Origin: UBA1738 sp045538755
GTDB lineage: Bacteria; Bacillota; Clostridia; UBA1381
Assembly (NCBI GenBank): GCA_045538755.1
Contig: JAZQEC010000005.1
Span: 197,556-261,555, forward strand
Direction of reading: 5' to 3'
DNA length: 64,000 nucleotides
In this document: in pieces, positions 24,856 to 34,853 of the stretch
Layout of the letters: the number at the start of each line of letters is the position of its first letter
Numbering within the stretch: position 1 is the first letter of the stretch
The notes under the pieces: generated by a model
The model's database searches: none
What the model saw: only the letters and a program-made list of their open reading frames with translations
What the model was told of the DNA's origin: nothing
Program-made: the position numbers and the translations under genes

Positions 24856-25194
24856 ATGGGTACAAGAAAGTTAAATCTTCCAACTGACCAGAGAATGGCA
24901 CTTTTAAGAAACTTGGTAACAAGCTTTTTAGAGACAGGAAGAGTTGAGACAACATTAACAAGAGCTAAAGAAGCTCAGAGTTTGGCTGAAAAGATGATTA
25001 CTCTTGGAAAGACAAACACATTACACTCTCGCCGTCAAGCATTGGAGTTCATTACAAAAGAAGACGTTGTAACAAAGCTTTTCAACGAAATCGCTCCAAA
25101 GTATGCTGAAAGAAACGGTGGATACACAAGAATTTTAAAGACAGGCCCACGTCGTGGTGACTCTGCTCCTATGGCAATTCTTGAATTAGTGTAA
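24856..25194 (+). CDS. rplQ: 50S ribosomal protein L17
   Basis: 112 residues from the ATG at 24856 (AGGAGGG eight bases upstream; a TTG two codons earlier is less likely). KLNLPTDQRMALLRNLVTSFLETGRVETT and RRGDSAPMAILELV are typical. It ends the super-operon, followed by a strong terminator. Confidence 0.97.
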   Translation: MGTRKLNLPTDQRMALLRNLVTSFLETGRVETTLTRAKEAQSLAEKMITLGKTNTLHSRRQALEFITKEDVVTKLFNEIAPKYAERNGGYTRILKTGPRRGDSAPMAILELV

Positions 25195-25210
25195 TCATTG
25201 ACTAAAATAT

Positions 25211-25239
25211 AAAAAGCTCCGGATTTTCCGGAGCTTTTT
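25211..25239 (+). terminator. Terminator of the ribosomal super-operon
   Basis: A 13-bp stem AAAAAGCTCCGGA / TCCGGAGCTTTTT with loop TTT lies 16 bases after the rplQ stop. Confidence 0.93.
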
Positions 25240-25277
25240 GCATTGAAAAAGTGACTTGAAGAAATTGTAACTAAAAA

Positions 25278-25307
25278 CAAGCGGCAGATTTTGTAAACTG
25301 CCGCTTG
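25278..25307 (-). terminator. Terminator of the topoisomerase/glycosyltransferase operon
   Basis: CAAGCGGCAG / CTGCCGCTTG with a 10-nt loop, followed on the minus strand by GTTTTTAG, beyond the end of the minus-strand gene at 25346. Confidence 0.85.
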
Positions 25308-25345
25308 CATCAGAGTACTATTTGCTGTAATTAAGTTTACTTTTA

Positions 25346-26086
25346 TTAGTCCATATCTTTAAATTTCCTGCCTTTAAATAAAATAGTCAGCCCGAATTTA
25401 GGAAGTGCCATCATACGTCCAAAGCGCCATGGTTCTTTTATCAGGCGATAGAGCCATTCAAGACCTAAGTCACACCAAATTTCCGGCGCTCTTTCTACAT
25501 TACCTGCGAGCACGTCAAGACTGCCGCCAATTCCCATCATAACGTGGCAATTCAGTTTGTCCTTATTCTCAAAAATCCAGTTTTCCTGAGCCGGAGCACC
25601 AAGACATACAAACACAAGGTCTGCACGGCTTGCGTTAATATCATCAACGATTGAGTCGATTTCTTCAGGTGCGAAATAACCATTATGAGTACCCACTATA
25701 TTTATAAGCGGATATTTTTCCTTCAGTTTTTCCTGCGCCAGTTCTGCAACGCCTGGTTTTCCGCCGAAAAGATAGAGCCTGTGACCGGTTTCGGCAATTA
25801 TATCAAGAACACTGCACGCCATATCATATCCTGTTACACGTTCAGAAAGCGGATCGCCTAAAATTTTTGAGGCATATACAACACCGATACCATCAGCAGT
25901 TAAAAGGTCTGCAGAGTTTAGCAAATCGCAAAATTCAGGGTCTTTATAAGCCATTAATATAATTTCGGAATTTGGAGTAAATACTGCGTGATTTCCGCGC
26001 TCATAAAGCATATCCATAATTCTTTCCACAGCTTCATCATGTGTAACTTTGCAAACATTGACACCGAGAATGTTTATTTTTTCCAT
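25346..26086 (-). CDS. WecG/TagA/CpsF-family glycosyltransferase
   Basis: 246 residues. Conserved TPNSEIILMAYKD, LTADGIGVVYASK and LGAPAQENWI segments and the C-terminal GLEWLYRLIKEPWRFGRM motif mark the family, which includes the TagA enzyme that adds N-acetylmannosamine in wall teichoic acid synthesis. Likely a membrane-associated cytoplasmic enzyme. It is 12 bases after the topoisomerase A gene and probably cotranscribed. No other wall-polymer genes are nearby, so the acceptor is not known. Confidence 0.93.
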   Translation of the reverse strand: MEKINILGVNVCKVTHDEAVERIMDMLYERGNHAVFTPNSEIILMAYKDPEFCDLLNSADLLTADGIGVVYASKILGDPLSERVTGYDMACSVLDIIAETGHRLYLFGGKPGVAELAQEKLKEKYPLINIVGTHNGYFAPEEIDSIVDDINASRADLVFVCLGAPAQENWIFENKDKLNCHVMMGIGGSLDVLAGNVERAPEIWCDLGLEWLYRLIKEPWRFGRMMALPKFGLTILFKGRKFKDMD

Positions 26087-26098
26087 AGTAAACCTCCA

Positions 26099-28309
26099 TT
26101 AAAACATAGATATTTGAGTATCTTCTGTACGCAGGAATGAACCTGCGGCCGGGATGTTTTTCGCTTTGTAATGCTTTATATTGTCAAGACCACTGTCTTT
26201 TGCCAAGACTGTGCGTACAAGTGTTGCGCCTTTTTTTGTGAGTTTCATAACTTGAACACCCTGTGTTGATTTGGTGGACTTTAAAGGAATTAATGACGTA
26301 TCAACTGCTATTACCTTGTTGTTGTCTGCAAAAGAAACGATTTCACAATCCTCTTTAGTCCATAAAATACTGCGTATTTCTGCTTTGTTCGAGTATGCAT
26401 TTATAAGACGTTTGCGGTTTGATTTGGTCTCGTAGTTTGAAAGCTCAACCTTTGCCATTTTGCCGTTTGCAAAGGCAAAAATCATATAGCCGGAGTAATC
26501 ATTTGCTATTACGGTATAACGTAGCTTTTCGCCTTCTTCAAAGCCTAAAAGAGCAGGAATGTATTCTCCAAGTGCGCTTACCTTTGAATCAGGAATATCG
26601 TAAGCATACGCTTTATAGGCATTGCATTTGTCGGTAAAGAAGATAAGCTCAGCCTTGTTGGTTGTTTCAAATTCCTGCATAACCTCGTCGCCCTCTTTTA
26701 ACTTGTGTTCGGAGGTTGTAGAACGAAGTGATACTGCCGAAACCTTTTTAATGTAGCCTTCACGTGTCACAAAAAGTGTGAGCGGATAATCGTCAATGAA
26801 GTCATCTTCCTTGTATTCTTCAATCTCGCCGATTTCTACAAGTTTTGTTTTTCTGTCTTGACCGTACTTTTTAGAAATTGCAGCGAGCTGTTTTGCAATA
26901 AGCTTTTTGACTTCTTTATCACTTGATAGGATATGATTTAATTCGTCAATTTCTTCAATCAGGCGCTCAATTTCTGCTGTGCGGTTTAAAATGTATTCCT
27001 TGTTGAGATTACGAAGCTTAATTTCTGCAATATATTCTGCCTGAACTTTGTCTATTTCAAAGCCGGACATTAAGTTCGGAATAACGTCTTCTTCCTTTTC
27101 TGTGTGACGGATAATTGAAATTGCTTTGTCAATATCCATTAAAATCTTTTTAAGACCGGTTAAAAGGTGAAGCTTTTCTGATTTTTTATCTATGTCAAAC
27201 TTGAGTGAATTTTTTATACAGCCTGAGCGGAATTTTACCCACTCATCAAGTATCTGCTTAACTCCTAAAACCATCGGCACGTTGTTTATAAGCAGGTTAA
27301 AGTTGCAGGCAAAGCTGTCCTCAAGCGGTGTGAGCTTGAAAAGCTTTAACATAAGGCTATCAGGGTCGGTGCCGCGCTTTAAGTCGAGTGTGAGCTTAAA
27401 GCCGTTAAGCCCTGTTTCGTCTCTTGCGTCAGAAATTTCCTTAAGCTTGTTGGCTTTGACAAGGTCCATTATCTTTGAAAGTATTGCCTCAACTGTTGTT
27501 GTGTACGGAATTTCCTTTATTTCAATGCAGTTATTGGCTTTGTCAAACTCATAAACTGCACGCATTTTAAAACTGCCTCTGCCTGTTTCATAAATTTCGC
27601 GCATCTGGTCTTTATTGTATAAAAGTTCTGCGCCAAGTGAAAAATCAGGCGCAGGCATGATTTCAATTATGTCGCAGTTTGGATGCTTCATAAACTCAAT
27701 CGTTGCGTCGCATACCTCTCGCAGATTAAATGAACAGATATTGCTTGCCATACCTACCGCAATTCCCTGATTTGGATTTACCAAAATGTTAGGGAATGCA
27801 ACAGGAAGGAGCGTTGGCTCTTGAAGTTCACCGTCATAGTTGTCAACGAATTTTACTGTATTTTTATTAATGTCGCCGAAAAGTTCCTGACAAATCGGGT
27901 CAAGACGAACCTCGGTATAACGTGATGCGGCATATGCCATATCTCTTGAATACTGCTTGCCGAAGTTGCCCTGCGACTCGACAAGAGGATGAAGAAGTGC
28001 TTCATTTCCGCGCGTCAGGCGCACCATGGTTTCGTAAATTGCACCGTCGCCATGTGGATTTAACTTCATTGTCTGTCCGACTACGTTGGCAGACTTTGTG
28101 AGTTTCCCGCCTAAAAGCCCCATTTTATACATCGTGTAAAGGAGTTTTCTGTGTGACGGTTTTAGACCGTCAATTTCGGGGATTGCACGTGATACGATAA
28201 CACTCATTGCGTAAGGCATATAGTTTTTTTCAAGAGTGTCGGTAATAAGCTCCTCGACAATCGGTGCAGGAACATAGCTTTCCTCAATAATTTTTTTCTT
28301 TTTAGCCAT
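26099..28309 (-). CDS. parC: Type IIA topoisomerase subunit A (topoisomerase IV ParC-like)
   Basis: 736 residues. The catalytic Tyr131 is in ASRYTEVRL, and the winged-helix GLKPSHRKLLYTM motif and NPNQGIAVGMASNI are present. The C-terminal part carries beta-pinwheel-like repeats but no clear GyrA box, favouring a decatenating topoisomerase IV role over gyrase. It follows the B subunit by 12 bases. This divergent pair type is common in clostridia alongside regular gyrase genes; I cannot exclude another name. Confidence 0.9.
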   Translation of the reverse strand: MAKKKKIIEESYVPAPIVEELITDTLEKNYMPYAMSVIVSRAIPEIDGLKPSHRKLLYTMYKMGLLGGKLTKSANVVGQTMKLNPHGDGAIYETMVRLTRGNEALLHPLVESQGNFGKQYSRDMAYAASRYTEVRLDPICQELFGDINKNTVKFVDNYDGELQEPTLLPVAFPNILVNPNQGIAVGMASNICSFNLREVCDATIEFMKHPNCDIIEIMPAPDFSLGAELLYNKDQMREIYETGRGSFKMRAVYEFDKANNCIEIKEIPYTTTVEAILSKIMDLVKANKLKEISDARDETGLNGFKLTLDLKRGTDPDSLMLKLFKLTPLEDSFACNFNLLINNVPMVLGVKQILDEWVKFRSGCIKNSLKFDIDKKSEKLHLLTGLKKILMDIDKAISIIRHTEKEEDVIPNLMSGFEIDKVQAEYIAEIKLRNLNKEYILNRTAEIERLIEEIDELNHILSSDKEVKKLIAKQLAAISKKYGQDRKTKLVEIGEIEEYKEDDFIDDYPLTLFVTREGYIKKVSAVSLRSTTSEHKLKEGDEVMQEFETTNKAELIFFTDKCNAYKAYAYDIPDSKVSALGEYIPALLGFEEGEKLRYTVIANDYSGYMIFAFANGKMAKVELSNYETKSNRKRLINAYSNKAEIRSILWTKEDCEIVSFADNNKVIAVDTSLIPLKSTKSTQGVQVMKLTKKGATLVRTVLAKDSGLDNIKHYKAKNIPAAGSFLRTEDTQISMF

Positions 28310-28321
28310 TTTCCTGCCTCC

Positions 28322-30334
28322 TTAACTTATATCAAGCATTTCCATATATAAATGCCCATTTTGTGCGATATGGTCTTTTCGCTGGGAAAGGTTGTCGCCT
28401 AAAAGGATGTCAAATACCTGCGCAGTGCGTTCAACATTTTCAGGTGTTATTTTTATGAGTCTGCGTGTTGCAGGATGCATTGTTGTTAAACTCATCATTT
28501 CAGGCTGGTTTTCGCCAAGACCTTTGCTTCGCTTGATGTCATAGTCACCCTTTGAAAGGCCGTCATCTGCAAGTTTTTTTAGGATTTCTTCCTTCTCGCC
28601 GTCTGTATATGCAAAAAGTTTTTCGCCTTTTCGCTTTGTCTTTTCAATGGTTATTTCATAAAGCGGTGATTCGGCAATATAAACCTTGCCCAAATCTATA
28701 AGGCTTGGAATTAGCCTGTAAATCATAGTAAGGACGAGAGTTCTTATCTGGAAACCGTCAACGTCAGCATCGGTACAGATTATGACCTTGTCCCAACGCA
28801 GGTTATCAATATTAAATTCCTCAATGCCCTTGATGTGCTTTGACTTTATTTCAATACCACAGCCCAAAACCTTTAAAAGGTCAAGGATAACGTCGCTTTT
28901 AAAAATCTTCGCATAATCTGCCTTTAAGCAGTTCAAAATTTTACCGCGAATAGGCATAATCGCCTGAAAATTCGGGTCTCTTGCAAGTTTACACGAGCCA
29001 AGTGCCGAGTCACCCTCAACGATATAGACTTCACGTTTTGAAATATCCTTGCTTCGGCAGTCCACGAATTTTTCGACACGATTTGTGATGTCCATTGTGC
29101 CGGTGAGCTTTTTCTTGGTATCAATTCGAACCTTTTCGGCATTTTCACGGCTTCTCTTGTTAACCAAAACCTGATTCGAAATTTTTTCTGCATCAGTTTT
29201 GTTTTCTATAAAATAAACTTCAAGCTGATGACGCAAAAATTCTGTCATTGCTTCTTGTATAAACTTGTTGTTAATAGCTTTTTTTGTCTGGTTTTCGTAG
29301 CTTGTCTGAGTTGAAAAGGAATTAATAACAAGTGCCAGACAATCGGCAACATCTGTAAAGGTTATCTTTGACTCTGTTTTGTTATATTTACCGTTTTGCT
29401 TCAAATATTGGTCTATTGCGTAGACAAATGCGTTTTTTACGGCTTTGTCGGGTGAACCGCCATGCTCAAGCCAACTTGAGTTGTGGTAATATTCAAGCAT
29501 ATTAACTGCCGTTGAAAAGCAGAAAGCAATCTGCATCTTGACCTTATATTCCGGCTTGTCCTCGCGGTCTTTGCCGACTCTTTCAGCGTCCCAAACTTCA
29601 AGCGTTGTAAAGCTCTTGTCGCCTACTGCCTCATTTAAATAGTCTACGATGCCTTTTTCGTAGTAGTATTCAAAAAGCTGTGTGCCTTCATCAGTTTCCG
29701 AGTAAAGCACGAAGCGTATTCCTGCATTAGTCATAGCTTGCTTTTTTAAAACGTCCTGATAAAATTCAATCGGGATATTTATATCGGTGAAAACGTCGTG
29801 GTCAGGTTTCCACTTGATAGTCGTTCCTGTTTTGTTTGTAGAAACCGGAGTTTTGGTAAGCCCGCCGATGTTTTCACCCTTTTCAAAGTGAAGGGTGTAT
29901 TTGGTTTTATCACGTATAACCTCAACGTCCATATATTCTGATGAGTACTGCGTTGCACACGCACCAAGTCCATTGAGCCCCAGACTGTACTCGTACATAC
30001 CGCCTGAGTTATTGTTATATTTTCCGCCTGCATAAAGCTCGCAGAATACAAGCTCCCAGTTAAATCGTTCTTCTTTTTCGTTGTAATCGACAGGAATTCC
30101 ACGCCCTGCGTCACGTACCTCTATGCTGCCATCTGAAAAGCGTGTTATTTCGATAATGTTTCCGTAGCCTTCACGAGCCTCGTCAATGGAATTTGACAAA
30201 ATTTCAAAGAATGAGTGCTGACAGCCTTCAAGACCGTCTGAGCCGAAGATGACAGCAGGACGCTTACGCACGCGGTCGGCACCTTTTAAGCTCGTTATGC
30301 TTTGATTATCGTATTCTTCTTTTTTCTTTGGCAT
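28322..30334 (-). CDS. parE: Type IIA topoisomerase subunit B (topoisomerase IV ParE-like)
   Basis: 670 residues. The GHKL ATPase motifs ILSNSIDEA and DAGRGIPVD, the transducer domain, and the Toprim motifs VEGDSALGS and CTDADVDGFQIR are visible, as is the SKGLGENQPEMM block near the end. It pairs with subunit A to pass one DNA duplex through another using ATP. First gene of the three-gene minus-strand operon. Confidence 0.92.
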   Translation of the reverse strand: MPKKKEEYDNQSITSLKGADRVRKRPAVIFGSDGLEGCQHSFFEILSNSIDEAREGYGNIIEITRFSDGSIEVRDAGRGIPVDYNEKEERFNWELVFCELYAGGKYNNNSGGMYEYSLGLNGLGACATQYSSEYMDVEVIRDKTKYTLHFEKGENIGGLTKTPVSTNKTGTTIKWKPDHDVFTDINIPIEFYQDVLKKQAMTNAGIRFVLYSETDEGTQLFEYYYEKGIVDYLNEAVGDKSFTTLEVWDAERVGKDREDKPEYKVKMQIAFCFSTAVNMLEYYHNSSWLEHGGSPDKAVKNAFVYAIDQYLKQNGKYNKTESKITFTDVADCLALVINSFSTQTSYENQTKKAINNKFIQEAMTEFLRHQLEVYFIENKTDAEKISNQVLVNKRSRENAEKVRIDTKKKLTGTMDITNRVEKFVDCRSKDISKREVYIVEGDSALGSCKLARDPNFQAIMPIRGKILNCLKADYAKIFKSDVILDLLKVLGCGIEIKSKHIKGIEEFNIDNLRWDKVIICTDADVDGFQIRTLVLTMIYRLIPSLIDLGKVYIAESPLYEITIEKTKRKGEKLFAYTDGEKEEILKKLADDGLSKGDYDIKRSKGLGENQPEMMSLTTMHPATRRLIKITPENVERTAQVFDILLGDNLSQRKDHIAQNGHLYMEMLDIS

Positions 30335-30433
30335 AATACTTCCCTTTCTATATCAATATATTGTGATTTTAATTACATATTCCTCATCTTATTATACTAT
30401 GTTTAGTGGAATTTGTCAAATTCATTCCTGCTA

Positions 30434-30462
30434 TTGTAATTAAAATGAAATTGTGCTAAAAT
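30434..30462 (+). promoter_or_regulatory. Promoter of the Cys-cluster/VanW/topB genes
   Basis: TTGTAA and TAAAAT with a 17-bp spacer, 50 bases before the ATG at 30512. Confidence 0.7.
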
Positions 30463-30511
30463 AATAAAGTAACTACTGTAGTATTGTGCGATTAACGAGA
30501 GGATTATAACT

Positions 30512-31033
30512 ATGAATATTGCATACATTTATTTGCAGGTTTATCGCCTTTTTGACCAAAGTACGCCTATTAAGGCGGATTGCGGAAAGATTTGTGGAAA
30601 GGCTTGCTGCACAGGTGAGGATTCGGGAATGTACCTTTTTCCGGGTGAGGAGAATGTTTTTAAGCTGCTAGCTCCTTTGTGGGCAAAAATTGAGGAGTCT
30701 GATTTTACTTATAATTATAACGGCAGAGAAAAAAACGTTCCGCTTTTGGTTTGTGATGGGAACTGCGACCGTTATCAAAGACCGCTTGCGTGCAGAATTT
30801 TTCCGCTGACGCCTTACCTTAACAAAGATGGAAAGCTTGAAATAATCGTTGACCCGAGAGCTAAGTCATTATGTCCGCTGTCGCGTGAGCTTGCGGCAGA
30901 TGAGTTTGACTATAAGTTTATTAAGAACGTAAAAAAAGCGTTTGTCCTTTTGATGAAAAATGCCGAAATTAAAGAATATTTGGTCAAGTATTCGGAATAT
31001 ATTGATGAATACAGGAAGTTTTTTAAGGAATAA
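30512..31033 (+). CDS. YkgJ-like cysteine cluster protein
   Basis: 173 residues. Cys pattern CGKICGKACC near the N-terminus and CDGNCDRYQRPLACRIFPL in the middle are typical of the YkgJ/UPF0153 cysteine-cluster family, thought to bind a metal or Fe-S cluster. The reaction is unknown. It is followed five bases later by the VanW-domain gene. Confidence 0.82.
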   Translation: MNIAYIYLQVYRLFDQSTPIKADCGKICGKACCTGEDSGMYLFPGEENVFKLLAPLWAKIEESDFTYNYNGREKNVPLLVCDGNCDRYQRPLACRIFPLTPYLNKDGKLEIIVDPRAKSLCPLSRELAADEFDYKFIKNVKKAFVLLMKNAEIKEYLVKYSEYIDEYRKFFKE

Positions 31034-31038
31034 ATTTT

Positions 31039-32742
31039 ATGGAAAGCAATGAGGGTTCGGTGGAAAAATTATTTTTAAAATCTGCTGCCGCAAAAATTCT
31101 GCTTGCAGTTTTAATTTTGTGTATAGCGGCAGTTTTATCGATGTATCTTTTTATAAATCCGGGCGATAAAATTGCAAAAGGTATTAAAATTGCTGGTATA
31201 GACGTTTCGGAAATGACAGTAGAGGAAGCAGAAACAGCTGTTTCGGGCGAAAGAAGTTTTGTCGAACAGGAAATCGCTGTTTATACTGCCAATGATTCCA
31301 AAGTAATTTTTAAAGGCGCAGACATTGACCTTAAGCAAGATGTTAAAAAGACTGTGGAATATGCATATTCTATCGGAAGAAGCAAGAATTTTTTTGAAAA
31401 TATTTGGGATTGTATAACGCATTATTTTAATCCGCAGAGTCTTAACTACGTTTGCAGCTATGACAGGGAAGTGTTGTCAGAAATTTTATACCGTTTAGGT
31501 GTAGAAGCAAACGGAGAGCTTAAAAATTATATTCTTGAATATGACGGCGGGTATGTAAGTGTAAAAAAAGGTGTTTCGGGACAGAGCAAAAATGTTGATA
31601 GAGCGATAGATGAAGTCGAACTTTCGTTAGAAAAAGGGATATATGAAATCTTTGTAAATCTTGATATTGATATGCCGGTCGAGCCGGATACGGATAGCTT
31701 ATATAACGAAATCTACATAAAGCCAGAAGACGCACGTTACGAGGTTGTAGACGGAAAGGTTTTAATGATTCCTGAAACCGTCGGCAGACAGATTGACAAA
31801 ATTGAAGCCGCATCTCACATTGATAAGCTTAAAAATGGAGGTACAATTACACTTAAGCTTATCGAGCTAAAGCCTGATATAACACTTGAAATTTTAAACC
31901 ATAAGCTATTTAATCATATTCTTGCGCAGTATTCTACATCGTATTCGACAAACGATATTGGCAGGAAAACAAACGTAGAGCTTGCAGCAAAGAAGATTGA
32001 CGGTGTGATTTTAGCTCCCGGAGCGGTATTTTCCTTCAACGAAACGGTCGGGCCGAGAACTCGCGGGGCAGGATTTCGCGATGCACCTGTTTTTGAAAAC
32101 GGTGAGACTGTGCAGGGAATAGGCGGCGGAGTTTGTCAGGTGAGCAGTACACTTTATTCGGCTGTTTTGTATGCGGATTTAAAGATAACGTTAAGGCAGA
32201 ACCACTCGCAGACGGTGGCGTATGTGCCAAAAGGTCAGGACGCAACAGTTTCTTACGGAGTGATTGATTTTAAGTTTGAAAACAACACTGCCTATCCAAT
32301 AAAGATTGTATCGGGTACAAAAAACGGAAAATTGACGGTTTCTATTCATGGAACAAAGCCGGAAAATGAGAAAACGGTAAAAATCATAAATAACCTTATT
32401 GAAACAAGAAATCCGACTGCTGAAAAAGTACAGGACGAAAATCTTTTGACGGGCTTAAAAAAAGTTTTGTCAAAAGGGAAAACGGGATATACCGTCGAAA
32501 CAGTGAGAGTGGTTTTAGAAAACGGTGTAGAAGTGAAATCAGAAATAATAGGCCGAAGTGTTTATAAAATGGTTCCGACAAAGGTTGCAGTCGGTGCAAA
32601 AGTGCCGGAGGCGCTTCCGCCTTTGCCGGCAACACCACCGCCAGTAACACCACCGCCGGAAGAAGTACCTGTTATCCCGCCGCAAAATACGATTGAAGAG
32701 CCGTTTGCCACAACAGAGGTGAACAATCAAAACGGAGAGTGA
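31039..32742 (+). CDS. VanW-family membrane-anchored wall protein
   Basis: 567 residues. An N-terminal transmembrane helix (about 16-37) anchors it. The middle has peptidoglycan-binding-type repeats, the VanW domain occupies about 305-435 (GAVFSFNETVGPRT, GIGGGVCQVSSTLY, NHSQTVAYVP), and a G5-like region and Pro-rich tail (PPLPATPPPVTPPP) follow. Likely acts outside the membrane in the cell wall; VanW's biochemical role is still not established. It overlaps topB by four bases. Confidence 0.9.
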   Translation: MESNEGSVEKLFLKSAAAKILLAVLILCIAAVLSMYLFINPGDKIAKGIKIAGIDVSEMTVEEAETAVSGERSFVEQEIAVYTANDSKVIFKGADIDLKQDVKKTVEYAYSIGRSKNFFENIWDCITHYFNPQSLNYVCSYDREVLSEILYRLGVEANGELKNYILEYDGGYVSVKKGVSGQSKNVDRAIDEVELSLEKGIYEIFVNLDIDMPVEPDTDSLYNEIYIKPEDARYEVVDGKVLMIPETVGRQIDKIEAASHIDKLKNGGTITLKLIELKPDITLEILNHKLFNHILAQYSTSYSTNDIGRKTNVELAAKKIDGVILAPGAVFSFNETVGPRTRGAGFRDAPVFENGETVQGIGGGVCQVSSTLYSAVLYADLKITLRQNHSQTVAYVPKGQDATVSYGVIDFKFENNTAYPIKIVSGTKNGKLTVSIHGTKPENEKTVKIINNLIETRNPTAEKVQDENLLTGLKKVLSKGKTGYTVETVRVVLENGVEVKSEIIGRSVYKMVPTKVAVGAKVPEALPPLPATPPPVTPPPEEVPVIPPQNTIEEPFATTEVNNQNGE

Positions 32743-34835
32743 TTAAAATTATACTGATAATAGCAGAAAAACCGAGTCTGGCACGAAATATTGCATCGAG
32801 CATCGGGAATATGAAAAAGGCAGAGGGTTGCCTTTACGACAGTAAGTACATAGTAACATGGGCGTTCGGCCATTTGTTTTCGCTTGCTGACATTGAAGAT
32901 TACTCGCCGAATCCTGACGGCAGGTGGTCGATGAAAAATATCCCGTGTTTTCCTGATAAATTCAAGTTCGAGCTTAAAAAAGGCAAGGATAAAACGGTTG
33001 ACAGCGGTGTAAAACGGCAGTTTGAGATAATAAAAAGTCTTTGCGAAAGGGAAGATGTTGACACAATTGTAAACGCAGGCGACTCGGACCGTGAGGGTGA
33101 AATTATAATCAGGATTTGTGTGGAAAAATCGGGTGTTTCGGGAAAAAGCTTTAAAAGACTTTGGCTTCCTGACCAGACACCGCAGACGATAAATAAGGCG
33201 CTTTCCGAAATGAAGGACGAGAAAGAGTATGAAAACCTTGCAAACGAGGGCTTTGCAAGAACGTATATTGACTGGCTGTATGGCGTAAACCTGACTCGCT
33301 ATGCGACCTTGAAAACAGGCACACTTCTTCGTGTAGGAAGGGTAATTGTGCCGATTGTAAAAGCGATTTATGACCGTGATATGCAGATACGCAATTTTGT
33401 GCCAGAGCTTTATTACGGAGTTTCGAGCAAGGCGGAAACTAAGGGCGAGGAAATTGAGCTTACAAGCAAGGAAAAATTTAATAAAAATGAGCTTCAAAAG
33501 GCACAGGTGCTTTGCGATAAGTATAACGGCGAAAAAGCTGTTGTTACCGAAAAGAAAAAGAAAAAAGACACTTTAAATCCGCCGAAGCTGTATTCTCTTA
33601 CAAAGCTTCAGAATGTGCTTGGTAAAAAGTTTAAAATGCCGATGGAGGAAAGCCTGAAAATTCTTCAGGGACTTTATGAAAAGGGCTATGTTACATACCC
33701 AAGAACAAATTCTGAATATTTAGCGACTGCTGAGCAGGATAAGGTAAAAGCGATTATTGAGGGTGTAAAAAAACTCGGATATCAAGTAGAGTTTAAGTTT
33801 AAAAAGACTATTTTTGATGACTCCAAGATTGAGTCACATTCGGCACTTACTCCGACTTATAAAATCCCATCAAAGGACACACTAACAGAGGATGAATATA
33901 AGGTTTACAGTACTGTAATGCGTCGGTTTGCGGCAGTATTTTGCAGTGAGGAATGTATCGCAGAAAAGAACGAAATCAAAATTAAAGTGGGCGATTTTGA
34001 GGAATTTAGCTTAAAGGGTACGGCAGTTTTGCAAAAGGGCTGGACTAAGTATGATGATTACACAAAAAAGGACAAGTTCTTGCCACCGCTTGAGGTTGGC
34101 GATGAGGTAAATATCGAATTTGGGCCTATCGAAAAGGAAACAACTCCGCCCAAGCATTATACGATTGAGACTTTAAATAACTATCTCAAAAATCCTTTTA
34201 AAGAGGATAAGCAGAATATTGAAAATGAAAGCGATGAGGAGGAATACAGGGCAATTTTTGAAGGTCTTGAGCTTGGAACAGAGGCGACCAGAACAGGCAT
34301 AATAGACAATGCCCGAAAGAGCAAGTATATTCAGCTTAAAAAGGACGTTTATACGATTCTCCCTGACGGTGAGTTCTTGATTGAGGCGCTTTTGCGAATG
34401 AATATAAGTATGGATAAATATAAAACCTCAGAGCTTGGCAGAGCACTTAAAAAAGTGTATCGTGGCGAGTATGAGATAAAAGACAGCGTTGCGCTTGCTG
34501 TAAAGGAAATCAGCGAAGTCTTTAAAAAACAGGAGCTAAAGCCTGAATTTGATACAGACGACGGCTTTGTCGGCGATGTTGTCGGGAAATGTCCTGTTTG
34601 CGGTCAGGCCGTTGCGCGTACACGCTATGGCTACTCTTGCACAGGGTATAAGGACGGCTGTAAGTTCTCGGTGAGTAATGTGATTTGCGACAGGACAATT
34701 TCGGTGGCAAATGTCCGTCAGCTTTTAGAGACGGGAAAAACTTATAAAATTGAGGGCTTTACATCAAAGAGAACAGGTAAGAAATTCGCAGCACAACTGA
34801 AACTTCAAGACGGAAAAGCGGTGTTTGATTTTTAA
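32739..34835 (+). CDS. topB: DNA topoisomerase III
   Basis: 698 residues from a GTG start that overlaps the VanW gene stop (GTGA). The Toprim domain starts IIAEKPSLARNIA, with the acidic VNAGDSDREGEI motif. The catalytic Tyr is in GYVTYPRTNSEYL (about residue 319). A C-terminal zinc finger (CPVCGQ...) begins near 618. Type IA enzymes of this group decatenate single-strand-linked DNA. Chromosomal place suggests a host gene rather than a conjugative-element copy. Confidence 0.95.
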   Translation: MIKIILIIAEKPSLARNIASSIGNMKKAEGCLYDSKYIVTWAFGHLFSLADIEDYSPNPDGRWSMKNIPCFPDKFKFELKKGKDKTVDSGVKRQFEIIKSLCEREDVDTIVNAGDSDREGEIIIRICVEKSGVSGKSFKRLWLPDQTPQTINKALSEMKDEKEYENLANEGFARTYIDWLYGVNLTRYATLKTGTLLRVGRVIVPIVKAIYDRDMQIRNFVPELYYGVSSKAETKGEEIELTSKEKFNKNELQKAQVLCDKYNGEKAVVTEKKKKKDTLNPPKLYSLTKLQNVLGKKFKMPMEESLKILQGLYEKGYVTYPRTNSEYLATAEQDKVKAIIEGVKKLGYQVEFKFKKTIFDDSKIESHSALTPTYKIPSKDTLTEDEYKVYSTVMRRFAAVFCSEECIAEKNEIKIKVGDFEEFSLKGTAVLQKGWTKYDDYTKKDKFLPPLEVGDEVNIEFGPIEKETTPPKHYTIETLNNYLKNPFKEDKQNIENESDEEEYRAIFEGLELGTEATRTGIIDNARKSKYIQLKKDVYTILPDGEFLIEALLRMNISMDKYKTSELGRALKKVYRGEYEIKDSVALAVKEISEVFKKQELKPEFDTDDGFVGDVVGKCPVCGQAVARTRYGYSCTGYKDGCKFSVSNVICDRTISVANVRQLLETGKTYKIEGFTSKRTGKKFAAQLKLQDGKAVFDF

Positions 34836-34851
34836 TCAAACACCGCTTTTT
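34814..34851 (+). terminator. Terminator overlapping the topB stop codon
   Basis: A perfect 17-bp stem (AAAAGCGGTGTTTGATT / AATCAAACACCGCTTTT) with loop TTT. Its left arm encodes the last TopB residues (KAVFDF) and the TAA stop lies at the loop and start of the right arm. It ends three bases before the convergent gene at 34854 and may stop both. Confidence 0.93.
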
Positions 34852-34853
34852 GA

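Noticed and set aside
32727..33497. Minus-strand frame opposite topB
   Set aside because: The plus strand encodes a clear topoisomerase III with all motifs; the antisense product resembles nothing known.
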